DNA of 58,106 nucleotides from Acinetobacter vivianii. Lineage in GTDB: Bacteria > Pseudomonadota > Gammaproteobacteria > Pseudomonadales > Moraxellaceae. A program made the position numbers and the translations under genes. Positions 48,059-56,647 of the stretch are shown here, one piece after another (the first letter of the stretch is position 1; each line of letters starts with the position of its first letter). The stretch is taken from assembly GCF_014635885.1 (NCBI RefSeq), contig NZ_BMDR01000013.1, positions 1-58,106 on the forward strand, in the 5' to 3' direction. A model generated the notes under the pieces. It did not search any database. It saw only the letters and a list, made by a program, of their open reading frames with translations, and was not told where the DNA came from.

Positions 48059-49987
48059 TTATTCAGCAAATGAGCTTTCGAGTTCTTCCAGCTCCATCAT
48101 CAGCTCTAAAAGCTGTTCCTCAAATTGTTCCAGTTTCGCTTTTAGCTCATTTTGTTCATTCATGAGCTTCATCAAGTCATCTTTGCGGCTTGCTTCATAC
48201 AATGTGCTATCTGCCAGCGCCTGTTCGATTTCTGCCAGACGAGGTTGCAGCTTTTCGATTTGAGCTTCAACTTTTTCAATATTTTTACGAATAGGGCGTG
48301 TCATTTCACGGCGGCGTGCTGCTTCTTTACGTTGAGCTTCTTTGTCGATCTTCACAGCTGGAGCTTGAGTGGACACGCTTTGTTGTTGCCCAGCGTTTTG
48401 TGCATTGATCTGTTGTTGACGTGCTTCACGCAACCATTTGGCATAATCTTGCAGATCACCTTCAAACTCGGTGCATTTACCTGCATGCACGAGCAGTAGA
48501 TCATCACAGACACTGGCAATTAATTGACGTTCATGCGACACCAGTACCACAGCGCCTTCAAAATCTTGTAGTGCCATGGTCAAGGCATGGCGCATATCCA
48601 AATCTAAATGGTTGGTCGGTTCATCCAGAATCAGCACGTTTGGACGCTGCCATACGATTAAGGCCAATGCGAGACGCGCGCGTTCTCCACCAGAGAAGCT
48701 TTCACATGGGGTGTCCATACGTTCACCACTAAAGCCAAATCCACCTAGAAAGGCGCGTAAAGCAGCTTCACTGATCTTTTTGTCCGCAATACGGGCCAAT
48801 TGCAGCATTGGGCTGGCATTGGCATCCAATGCGTCCATTTGGTGCTGGGCAAAATAACCAATATTGAGTAGTTCAGAAGCTTTACGTTCACCAGCAAGTA
48901 GAGGCAAATCCCCGACCAAAGTTTTGATCAGTGTTGATTTACCTGCGCCGTTCATTCCCAGTAAACCAATACGAGAACTTGGGGTGATTTGCAGGCGAAT
49001 TTTTTCGGCAATCATTTTATCGCCGTAACCAATAGTTGCAGCATCTAAACTAAGCAATGGTGAACTCATTTTGGTGGGTTCACGGAAACTAAAGGTAAAT
49101 GGTGTATCGACATGCGCAGGAGCAAGCTGTTGCATGCGTTCAAGTTGCTTGATACGGCTCTGTGCCTGACGGGCTTTGGTCGCTTTGGCCTTAAAGCGAT
49201 CAATAAACTTTTGTAGATGGGCACGCGTTTCTTGCTGTTTCTCAAATGCTTGTTGTTGTTGCGCTAAACGTTCGCTACGGGTGGTTTCAAAGGTTGAATA
49301 GTTGCCCGTATATAGCGTCAGTTCCTGATTTTCGATATGCAGAATATGATCGGTAATTGCATCAAGGAAATCACGGTCATGCGAAATTAGAACCAGTGTA
49401 CCTTCATACGCTTTCAGCCAGTCTTCTAACCACAAGATCGCATCTAAATCCAAGTGGTTGGTCGGTTCGTCCAGTAATAACAAGTCTGAACGACTCATTA
49501 AAGTACGTGCCAGGTTTAAGCGCATACGCCAGCCACCAGAGAAACTGGCAACGTTTAAACGGATTTGATGATCCAGAAAGCCTAAGCCAGCCATCAATTG
49601 TGCCGCTTTGGCTGGGGCTGCATAGCCGTGGATTTCATCAAAACGGCCATGAAGACGCGCTAACTCATCATTGCTGAGTTGATCAGGATGGGCTAATTTT
49701 TCTTGAATATCCCAATATTCCTCATCTCCAGAGAGGACAAAATCAATGGCAGGCATGTCCAGCGCTTTAATTTCTTGCGCCATGTGTGCCACTGTCCACA
49801 CTGCTGGACGACTTAAATTGCCTTCATCTGCGCCCAATTCACCTAAAAATGCTGCAAATAAAGTTGATTTACCTGCTCCATTGACGCCAGTCAGACCAAT
49901 TTTCCAGCCAGGATGAAGCTGCATTGAGGCTTTTTGGAACAGGACGCGCCCACCACGGCGTAATGAAACTTGGTCAAATTGGATCAT
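48059..49987 (-). CDS. yheS: ABC-F ATPase YheS
   Basis: 642 residues, two ABC modules. Walker A GLTGVNGAGKSTLFAAF and GLLGMNGAGKSTLIKTL; signature segments ASFSGGWRMRLNLARTL and ESFSGGERARLALALIV; Walker B LLLLDEPTNHLD. There is no membrane domain. The P-site linker lies between modules, and the C-terminus is a Glu-rich coiled coil. ABC-F proteins act on stalled ribosomes. I took the second ATG (49987, MIQFDQVSLRRGG); the first at 49993 is possible since neither has a good ribosome site. Confidence 0.92.
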   Translation of the reverse strand: MIQFDQVSLRRGGRVLFQKASMQLHPGWKIGLTGVNGAGKSTLFAAFLGELGADEGNLSRPAVWTVAHMAQEIKALDMPAIDFVLSGDEEYWDIQEKLAHPDQLSNDELARLHGRFDEIHGYAAPAKAAQLMAGLGFLDHQIRLNVASFSGGWRMRLNLARTLMSRSDLLLLDEPTNHLDLDAILWLEDWLKAYEGTLVLISHDRDFLDAITDHILHIENQELTLYTGNYSTFETTRSERLAQQQQAFEKQQETRAHLQKFIDRFKAKATKARQAQSRIKQLERMQQLAPAHVDTPFTFSFREPTKMSSPLLSLDAATIGYGDKMIAEKIRLQITPSSRIGLLGMNGAGKSTLIKTLVGDLPLLAGERKASELLNIGYFAQHQMDALDANASPMLQLARIADKKISEAALRAFLGGFGFSGERMDTPCESFSGGERARLALALIVWQRPNVLILDEPTNHLDLDMRHALTMALQDFEGAVVLVSHERQLIASVCDDLLLVHAGKCTEFEGDLQDYAKWLREARQQQINAQNAGQQQSVSTQAPAVKIDKEAQRKEAARRREMTRPIRKNIEKVEAQIEKLQPRLAEIEQALADSTLYEASRKDDLMKLMNEQNELKAKLEQFEEQLLELMMELEELESSFAE

Positions 49988-50090
49988 GAGCATGCAAAAT
50001 AGCGAATAGATAGCTGCATTTTAAGGTGATCACCCATGAATGCAAATTTTATATTGAAGATTAGACCAGACTTCACCATTTCACCCGCTT

Positions 50091-50125
50091 ATCACAAAGT
50101 AGAGTAAATACTCTATTTTTGTGAT
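50091..50125 (+). promoter_or_regulatory. Hairpin in the leader of AdeT-like gene 1
   Basis: ATCACAAA and TAGAGT pair with ACTCTA and TTTGTGAT around an AAAT loop, with a T run inside the right arm. No rightward gene ends upstream, so this is more likely an attenuator or operator of the gene at 50199 than a terminator. Confidence 0.5.
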
Positions 50126-50198
50126 GAAAATCAGATTATGATTTAAAATCTAGGAAAAACAACACATCACATGAAAAAGAATCAACTAGGACGGGGCA

Positions 50199-51206
50199 AT
50201 GAAGAAGGGAATTCTGGCATTGGGGGCAATGCTGATACTGGCTGTAAATACACAGGCCAGTGCTGCAACTAAAATTTGTGTTTTTGATCTGATGGGAAAA
50301 TCAGGCGAAGCGTACAAGGCCATGGAAGAATGGGCCTTAGCCGCGAGAGCTTGGCACGGCGAAATCAATCTGGTCAGCTATCAAAACGAGGCGATGGCTG
50401 AACATGATTTTGAACAAGGTCGCTGCGAGGGTGTGTATATGACCTCAATGCGTGCACGTGCCTATAACAAGTTTGCAGGCTCGGTAGATGCGATTGGCGC
50501 TGTGCCAAGCTATGCCATAGCACAAAAAGCGATTAGTTTTGCTTTGGATAAGCGTAATCAGCGCCGTTTAATCAGTCGGGTCGCAAATCAAAACTATGAA
50601 GTGGCGGGTATCTCGCAAATTGGTCTGGCCTATATCTTTGTCAAAGACAAAAGAATGAACACCATTGAACAAATCAGGGGCAAGAAATTTGCAGTCTTGG
50701 GCTATGACGAAGCCCAAAAAATTGTGGTGAGGAGTCTTGGTGGACAAGCTGTACTTTCTGATATTTCGGATATTGCCAAGAAATTTAATCAAGGGCAGGC
50801 CGATATTATGGCAGCGCCAGCCTATGCGTATAAACCACTGGAAATCTATAAAGGTTTAGGTAATGACGGTGCAATCATTACTTTTCCTGCGGTTAACATG
50901 ACCATGGATCTGATTATTCGGCCTGAAAAGTTCACGACCAATTTTGGGCAAAACTCAAGACAGTGGTTTCTCAATCGTCTTAATACCAATTTTGCTTTAA
51001 TCCAGCGAATCGAAGCGGAATTACCAGCCAAATACAAAATCAATCTGAGTCAGGAAGATAAAACACGTTATCAGCAAATTTTGCGTGAAGCACGGATCGA
51101 TCTGACTAAACGTGGAATTTACGACGCCACCATGATGAACGTACTCAAACGGGCACGCTGTACAGTCGATCGTACTAATTTTGAATGTACCTTAGGCGGA
51201 GAATAA
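50199..51206 (+). CDS. AdeT-like putative periplasmic solute-binding protein 1
   Basis: 335 residues. Signal peptide (MKKGILALGAMLILAVNTQA, cleaved near ASA/ATK), then the family start ICVFDLMGKSGEAYKAMEEW, a binding-protein fold, and a C-terminal RCTVDRTNFECTL with two Cys; two more Cys lie near the N-terminus (ICVFD and RCEGVYM). Related proteins are called AdeT1/AdeT2 and labelled RND efflux pumps, but this protein has no transport helices. First of four tandem copies. Start ATG at 50199 follows GGACGGGG. Confidence 0.85.
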   Translation: MKKGILALGAMLILAVNTQASAATKICVFDLMGKSGEAYKAMEEWALAARAWHGEINLVSYQNEAMAEHDFEQGRCEGVYMTSMRARAYNKFAGSVDAIGAVPSYAIAQKAISFALDKRNQRRLISRVANQNYEVAGISQIGLAYIFVKDKRMNTIEQIRGKKFAVLGYDEAQKIVVRSLGGQAVLSDISDIAKKFNQGQADIMAAPAYAYKPLEIYKGLGNDGAIITFPAVNMTMDLIIRPEKFTTNFGQNSRQWFLNRLNTNFALIQRIEAELPAKYKINLSQEDKTRYQQILREARIDLTKRGIYDATMMNVLKRARCTVDRTNFECTLGGE

Positions 51207-51416
51207 CCAGAATCCATCATCTTGTGATGAACGAAGGGGTTTAATAGCCCCTTTGAAAGGATTTGGCTTAAATTGTCAAACTGTGATCAATAGTGTTAAA
51301 AGTGATGAAAACCCGACGTATGTATATAAAAGCACTATGCTTTTAGCCGAAAGCTGACTATATTGATCAGGCACTGATGGAAAATTGTGCAATATCGCGT
51401 AGAAAGGGAAAACAAG

Positions 51417-52418
51417 ATGAAAAAAGGACTTTGGGCATTGGGTGCTACGGCTCTATTTGTCATGGCGACGCCTGCACAGGCAAAACAGGACATTTGCGTA
51501 TTTGATTTATTGGGTAAGGCTGGGGAATCTTATAAGCTGGTCGAAGAATGGAAGCTTGCTGCCAAAACCTGGCAAGGTGACATTGAATTAATCCCTTATC
51601 AAGATGAAGAAAAAGCGGAAAAAGATTTTGATGCGGGCAAATGTGATGGCGTTTATATGACCTCCATGCGGGCCCGTAAATATAATAAATTTGCTGGTTC
51701 TGTTGACGCCGTCGGGGCAGTCACCAGTAATGCCATTGCACAGAAAGCAATTAGTTATGTGCTGGATAAACGTAATCAGCATCGTCTGACTGCGACAATG
51801 GATGGGGAAAAATTCGAAGTTGCTGGCATTATTCAGGTCGGTCTGGCCTACATTTTTGTGCGTGATAAAAAGATTGACACCATTGAAAAAGCCAAAGGCA
51901 AGAAATTCGCTTATTTACATTATGATCAGGCGCAAAAAGCGATTGTTGAAAGTATCGACTTGGTCGCTGTGCCCTCAGATATTTCAGACTTTGTGAAAAA
52001 GTTTAATAGTGGGCAAGTCGATGTCATTGCTGCACCTGCCTATGCCTATAAACCTTTGGAAATCAGTAAGGGACTGGTCAATGGCGCGCTATTTAATTTT
52101 CCGGTGGTCAATATTACTGGTGACCTGATTATTCGCCCAGAAAAATTCCCAGCAGGCTTCGGTCCCCAATCACGAAAATGGTTCGTCAATAAATTGCCGA
52201 GTAACTTTGCCATGGTGCAACGTTTAGAGGCGGGCATGAATGCGAAAAAAATTACGTTGACCAATGAAGATAAAACCCGTTATCAAAAAATGCTGCGTGA
52301 TGGGCGTATGAATTTAACCAAGCAAGGCGTATATGACGCGAGTATGATGAATGTACTTAAACGTGCTCGCTGTACCGTTGAGCGGACTAACTTTGAGTGT
52401 ACTTTGAGTGGTGAATAA
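51417..52418 (+). CDS. AdeT-like putative periplasmic solute-binding protein 2
   Basis: 333 residues. Signal peptide ends PAQA/KQD. It has ICVFDLLGKAGESYKLVEEW, the shared block DGVYMTSMRARKYNKFAGSV, VAGIIQVGLAYIFVRDKK, and the C-terminal RCTVERTNFECTLSGE. It is close to copy 1 across the whole length. The ATG at 51417 has GAAAGGG upstream and begins the signal peptide; the ORF extension from 51387 is not conserved. Ligand unknown. Confidence 0.85.
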   Translation: MKKGLWALGATALFVMATPAQAKQDICVFDLLGKAGESYKLVEEWKLAAKTWQGDIELIPYQDEEKAEKDFDAGKCDGVYMTSMRARKYNKFAGSVDAVGAVTSNAIAQKAISYVLDKRNQHRLTATMDGEKFEVAGIIQVGLAYIFVRDKKIDTIEKAKGKKFAYLHYDQAQKAIVESIDLVAVPSDISDFVKKFNSGQVDVIAAPAYAYKPLEISKGLVNGALFNFPVVNITGDLIIRPEKFPAGFGPQSRKWFVNKLPSNFAMVQRLEAGMNAKKITLTNEDKTRYQKMLRDGRMNLTKQGVYDASMMNVLKRARCTVERTNFECTLSGE

Positions 52419-52540
52419 TAAGGAGTGCAGCAACTCAGAAACATAAATAGACAAATAATGATCAGCAGATATAATAAATTTGTCTATGAAAATAAGCAAA
52501 ATGGATAAAATAGGACAAAAACTAAACAATATGGGTATAA

Positions 52541-52568
52541 AAATAGAGTAGAAGCTCTATTTTTTTTC
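52541..52568 (+). terminator. Hairpin with T run between AdeT-like genes 2 and 3
   Basis: AAATAGAG/CTCTATTT around six bases, followed by eight T. It is 120 bases after gene 2 and about 70 bases before gene 3, and shares the AGAGTA...CTCTATTTTT core with the leader hairpin of gene 1. It may be a terminator or a leader attenuator. Confidence 0.65.
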
Positions 52569-52635
52569 AAAAAACATGATTAATATTTGCTTCGAACAAG
52601 GAGACAAACATAAAGTTTGTGAAAGGATGAAAACT

Positions 52636-53643
52636 ATGAAAAAAATGGCACTTGCTCTTGCAGCAACTTCGATCCTAGGTGTATCTGCTTCTACTCAAGC
52701 AGCAATTGACGTATGTGTATTTGACTTACTAGGAAAGTCAGGCGAATCATACAAAATGATGCAAGATTGGGCGCTCGCAGCGAAAGGCTGGGGTGCAGAT
52801 GTAAACCTTCTCGCGATCACGGATGAACAGGTTGCGGATAATAACTTTAAAGCGGGTAAATGTGCTGCTGTAGCAATGACAGCAATGCGTGCTCGTCCAT
52901 ATAACAAATTTGCGGGTTCTGTTGACTCGCTCGGTGGTGCACCAAGCAATGCAGTTGCACAACGTGCAATTACCTATGTTCTTGATGCACGTAATGCTGC
53001 AAAAATGACAACCAATTTAGGTGGTAACAAATACGAAGTCGCGGGTATCTCTCCGCTCGGTGCTGCTTACATTTTCGTACGTGACAAGAGCATTAACTCA
53101 ATTGAAAAAGCAGCGGGTAAAAAATTCGCAGTATTGGGTTATGACGATGCGCAAAAAATCATGGTACAACGCGTAGGCGCGCAAGCGGTCCTTTCTGATA
53201 TTTCTAACTTTGCTGCGAAATTCAACAATGGTCAGGTCGATATGGTTGGTGCGCCTGCTTATGCCTACAAACCATTAGAATTAAGCAAAGGTTTGGGCGC
53301 GAATGGTGCAATGTTTAACTTCCCAGTTCTACAAGTGACTGCGGATCTTGTGATTCGTCCAGAAAAATTCCCTGCTGGTTTTGGTCAAAAATCTCGTGAC
53401 TACTTCGTGAAACAATTGCCAAAAGCATTTGCCATGATCAAGCGTTACGAGTCAGAGATTCCAGCAAAATACAAAATGAACTTAAGTGCTGAAGACAACT
53501 TAAAATACCAAAAACTGTTACGTGACGGTCGTATGGACTTAACCAAACGTGGTATTTACGATGCGGGCATGATGTCTGTATTGAAGAAAGCACGTTGTTC
53601 AGTAGATAAAGCAAACTTTGAATGTGCATTACCAGGTGAATAA
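52636..53643 (+). CDS. AdeT-like putative periplasmic solute-binding protein 3 (highly expressed type)
   Basis: 335 residues. Signal peptide MKKMALALAATSILGVSAST, cleaved near TQA/AID. It has the family blocks VCVFDLLGKSGESYKMMQDW and CAAVAMTAMRARPYNKFAGS, and the C-terminal RCSVDKANFECALPGE. Codon use is strongly biased toward the frequent codons (GCA, GGT, AAA, CGT), unlike its neighbours, suggesting this copy is abundant. The ATG at 52636 has AAAGGA 8 bases upstream. Confidence 0.85.
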   Translation: MKKMALALAATSILGVSASTQAAIDVCVFDLLGKSGESYKMMQDWALAAKGWGADVNLLAITDEQVADNNFKAGKCAAVAMTAMRARPYNKFAGSVDSLGGAPSNAVAQRAITYVLDARNAAKMTTNLGGNKYEVAGISPLGAAYIFVRDKSINSIEKAAGKKFAVLGYDDAQKIMVQRVGAQAVLSDISNFAAKFNNGQVDMVGAPAYAYKPLELSKGLGANGAMFNFPVLQVTADLVIRPEKFPAGFGQKSRDYFVKQLPKAFAMIKRYESEIPAKYKMNLSAEDNLKYQKLLRDGRMDLTKRGIYDAGMMSVLKKARCSVDKANFECALPGE

Positions 53644-53668
53644 TCCTTAATTGCCATAAAGTGTACTT

Positions 53669-53695
53669 AAAGCCTAGATTATTCTAGGCTTTTTG
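53669..53695 (+). terminator. Terminator of AdeT-like gene 3
   Basis: Stem AGCCTAGA/TCTAGGCT with an ATTATT-type loop followed by T run. It is 25 bases after the stop codon. Confidence 0.88.
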
Positions 53696-53929
53696 TTTTT
53701 TTATCACTGTCATTTGAGTCATTGTGTTTAGATTGAAAGATCGTAATGATAGAAAGATATAAAAACCAAATGGAATCTTGAGAAATTGAAAATATGTTTT
53801 AATCAGGACGATTAAACATGACTGAATAAAAACATAGATTCATTTGAAAACCTGAATCAGGGTGTAGTGTGATTTTAAATTTTGGGTGTGGTGCAACAAC
53901 AATCAGCATAGATGCAAAGGAAGAATAAA

Positions 53930-54934
53930 ATGCAGTGGTTTAAAACATTAATACTTGCAACAGGTATCGCTGCGGTATCTGCCGGGACTCAAGCGAAACA
54001 AACAATTTGTGTATTCGACATCGTCGGGAAAAGCGGTGATGTCTATGCCTTAATGAAAGACTATCAACTGGCTGCAAAAAACTGGGGCGCAGATATTGAG
54101 CTTAAAGTGGGCACCAATGAGGCGGTCATTGCGGAAGACTTTAAAGCAGGTAAGTGTGATGGTGTCAGTATCACAGGCATGCGGGGACGTCAGTTTAACC
54201 AGTTTACAGGTTCATTGGATGCAATTGGAGCGATTACAGACCTTAAACTCGCTGTGAAAGTGATGCAGGGCTTGGCAAGTCCAACCTTTGCCAAAGCGAT
54301 GGTGAATGGCAAATATGAAGTGGTTGGGGTGATTCCTGTCGGCGATGCCTACTTATTGGTAAATGACCGTAATATCAATACTGTTGCCAAAGCAGCAGGC
54401 AAGAAAATCGCTGTACTGGATTATGATGAAGCCCAAAAAATCATGGCTTCACAAGTCGGCGCACAAGCGGTCAGTTCAGATATTACCAACTTCGGTGCCA
54501 AATTTAATAATGGACAGGTCGATATCATTGGTGCGCCAGCGGCTGCATTTAAACCGTTGGAACTCTATAAGGGTTTAGGAACCAAAGGTGCGATTGTGAA
54601 TTATCCAATCTTGCAAGTGACAGGTAACCTGATTATTCATCCTGATAAATTCCCGACAGGGTTTGGGCAGAAATCTCGTGAGTGGGTGAAGGCGCAACTG
54701 CCACGTGCTTTTGGCATTCTAGGGAAAATGAAAGCAGATATTCCTCAAAAATACTGGATGGAAGTGCCTGCTGCGGACAAGCCTGGCTATCAAAAACTGA
54801 TGCGTGAAGCACGTATCAACCTGACTGCAAAAGGGATTTATGACAAGCGTATGATGAAATTATTATGGCAATTCCGTTGTCGTGAAGATGCCAAGAATTT
54901 TGAATGTGGCTTACAAGACGAGAACTATAAATAA
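53930..54934 (+). CDS. AdeT-like putative periplasmic solute-binding protein 4
   Basis: 334 residues, most divergent of the four. Signal peptide ends AGTQA/KQT. It has ICVFDIVGKSGDVYALMKDY, KCDGVSITGMRGRQFNQFTG, VVGVIPVGDAYLLVND and the C-terminal RCREDAKNFECGL. The Tyr/Arg pattern of the binding region differs from copies 1-3, which suggests another ligand. The ATG at 53930 has AAAGGAAG upstream; the frame could be opened to 53912. Confidence 0.83.
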   Translation: MQWFKTLILATGIAAVSAGTQAKQTICVFDIVGKSGDVYALMKDYQLAAKNWGADIELKVGTNEAVIAEDFKAGKCDGVSITGMRGRQFNQFTGSLDAIGAITDLKLAVKVMQGLASPTFAKAMVNGKYEVVGVIPVGDAYLLVNDRNINTVAKAAGKKIAVLDYDEAQKIMASQVGAQAVSSDITNFGAKFNNGQVDIIGAPAAAFKPLELYKGLGTKGAIVNYPILQVTGNLIIHPDKFPTGFGQKSREWVKAQLPRAFGILGKMKADIPQKYWMEVPAADKPGYQKLMREARINLTAKGIYDKRMMKLLWQFRCREDAKNFECGLQDENYK

Positions 54935-54966
54935 TCTTGTAAACGCACTTTAAAACTTCAAATACA

Positions 54967-55011
54967 GACCCGATATTGAGTATGCTATACTGAATATCGG
55001 GTCTTTTATTT
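54967..55011 (+). terminator. Strong terminator of AdeT-like gene 4
   Basis: 17-bp arms from GACCCGATATT to AATATCGGGTC around GCT, one mismatch, followed by TTTTATTTATT. The stem also contains TATGCTATACT, which resembles a -10 box, so erpA transcription might start within it. Confidence 0.85.
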
Positions 55012-55046
55012 ATTAAAGACGTATTGAAGTCTGAGGAATATCCATC

Positions 55047-55382
55047 ATGAACGCCCAAGCTCTAGAATTGTCAGATAATGCTGCCAACAAAGTTCGCCAA
55101 CTACGCGAAAGTGAAGGGAATAACGACCTTATGTTACGCGTATATGTAACGGGTGGCGGATGTTCAGGTTTCTCTTACGGCTTTAACTTTGCTGAAAGCG
55201 TGAATGAAGATGATGCTGAATTCATGAATGGTGATGTTAAAATGCTTGTGGACTCACTGAGCTATCAATATCTGGTCGGCTCGGTTGTTGACTATCTTGA
55301 AGGACTGGAAGGTTCACGTTTTGTGGTGCAAAATCCAAATGCGACCACGACCTGTGGCTGTGGTTCATCTTTCTCGATTTAA
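55047..55382 (+). CDS. erpA: Iron-sulfur cluster insertion protein ErpA
   Basis: 111 residues, A-type carrier. The three cluster Cys lie in TGGGCSGFSYGF and the C-terminal TTCGCGSSFSI. It delivers [4Fe-4S] to target enzymes. The start at 55047 fits the family (NAQALELSDNAANKVRQL). It is followed by a bidirectional terminator facing anmK. The preceding hairpin may hold its promoter. Confidence 0.95.
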   Translation: MNAQALELSDNAANKVRQLRESEGNNDLMLRVYVTGGGCSGFSYGFNFAESVNEDDAEFMNGDVKMLVDSLSYQYLVGSVVDYLEGLEGSRFVVQNPNATTTCGCGSSFSI

Positions 55383-55397
55383 TAGATTCTTGTCATA

Positions 55398-55428
55398 AAA
55401 AAAGCTTCTCCAGTTGAGAAGCTTTTTT
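55398..55428. terminator. Bidirectional terminator erpA/anmK
   Basis: Stem AAAAGCTTCTC/GAGAAGCTTTT with a CAGTT loop, A run before and T run after, between convergent genes. Confidence 0.92.
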
Positions 55429-55434
55429 TATTGT

Positions 55435-56568
55435 TTATACCGCGGTGATAGTCCCTAAAATACGATCACCTGATGCACCTGTGACCGCAGGCAAGTTTCC
55501 ACTCAACTGTTCCACGAATCGCATCGCGAGCCATGCAAACGCTGTTGCTTCTACCCACGTCGGTGCTAAGCCTAGTGCATCTGTGGTTTGCACAGACCAG
55601 TTATGTTTACGCAAGCGCCAGCGTAATTGTTCAAGTAAATGTGAATTATACGCACCACCACCACAGACATAGATTTCACCTGTCGGCATCGACTCTTTAC
55701 TGCGATAAATGGCTTTTTTAATGGCGCGCGTGGTCAGCTTCATTAAGGTTGCCTGAACATTTTCGGGTGTGTCTTCTAGCTCGTCATAGCCTAGATCATT
55801 ACGCCAGTCACTGAGCTGTTCATCTAGCCATTCCAGATTAAAGTCTTCACGACCCGTACTCTTAGGGGGTTCTTTGGCAAAAAACTCATGGCTTTGCAAA
55901 CGATCTAGCAATGAGCGAATCGGATTACCATAGGCCGCCCAGTCGCCATTTTCATCATAAGGATGACCGGTATGGCGATGACACCAGCCATCCATCAAGA
56001 TATTGGCAGGGCCTGTATCAAAGCCATAAACGCCGTCTGCATTGTTTGCAGGCAGCATACTGATATTGGCAATCCCACCTAAATTCAGGATCACACGATG
56101 AATACTGTCATGCTGAAATAAGGCTTGATGGAAAGCAGGAACTAAAGGTGCACCTTGTCCTCCTGCGGCCATATCGCGACGACGGAAATCAGACACTACA
56201 GGGAGTTGAGTGATTTCAGTGATGATATTCGGGTCACCAATTTGCAAAGTAAAACCATGTTCAGGACGATGGCGGATAGTTTGCCCATGTGAACCAATGG
56301 CTTTAATTTGCGTGCGGTCTAAATTATTTTTCTCGATCAATTCGTTGATGCCGCGCCCAATCATTTGTGCCAAAGCGACATCAGCTTTACCCATACGGTC
56401 AATTTCATTGTCATCAGGCAGTGTCAAAGCCATTAACTCATCACGTAATTCTGGCTCAAAAGGCACGGTTAGCGTGGCATGCAGCGTTAAAGGGTCGAAT
56501 GAAGTTGCAACAATATCAACACCATCCATGCTCGTGCCTGTCATTACACCAATATAGATTGCGCTCAT
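55435..56568 (-). CDS. anmK: 1,6-anhydro-N-acetylmuramic acid kinase
   Basis: 377 residues, actin-like ATPase fold. The start IYIGVMTGTSMDGVDIVATS is the family signature; the block GFDTGPANILMDGW and the C-terminal ICGGGA-type VCGGGAYNSHL bind sugar and ATP. It phosphorylates anhMurNAc released by lytic transglycosylases such as the MltB-type enzyme in this window, in murein recycling together with mpl. The ATG at 56568 has GGAT upstream. It is divergent from tyrS. Confidence 0.94.
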   Translation of the reverse strand: MSAIYIGVMTGTSMDGVDIVATSFDPLTLHATLTVPFEPELRDELMALTLPDDNEIDRMGKADVALAQMIGRGINELIEKNNLDRTQIKAIGSHGQTIRHRPEHGFTLQIGDPNIITEITQLPVVSDFRRRDMAAGGQGAPLVPAFHQALFQHDSIHRVILNLGGIANISMLPANNADGVYGFDTGPANILMDGWCHRHTGHPYDENGDWAAYGNPIRSLLDRLQSHEFFAKEPPKSTGREDFNLEWLDEQLSDWRNDLGYDELEDTPENVQATLMKLTTRAIKKAIYRSKESMPTGEIYVCGGGAYNSHLLEQLRWRLRKHNWSVQTTDALGLAPTWVEATAFAWLAMRFVEQLSGNLPAVTGASGDRILGTITAV

Positions 56569-56647
56569 ATACAACTTATCCTGCAAGATGCTGAAAAAAT
56601 GTTAGTATATCGCACAAATTGAATAACTGATGTGTTTAGGTTTTGTG

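Noticed and set aside
50199..54934. RND efflux pump subunits
   Set aside because: Each protein is about 335 residues with a signal peptide and no membrane helices, whereas RND pumps have about 1000 residues and 12 helices.
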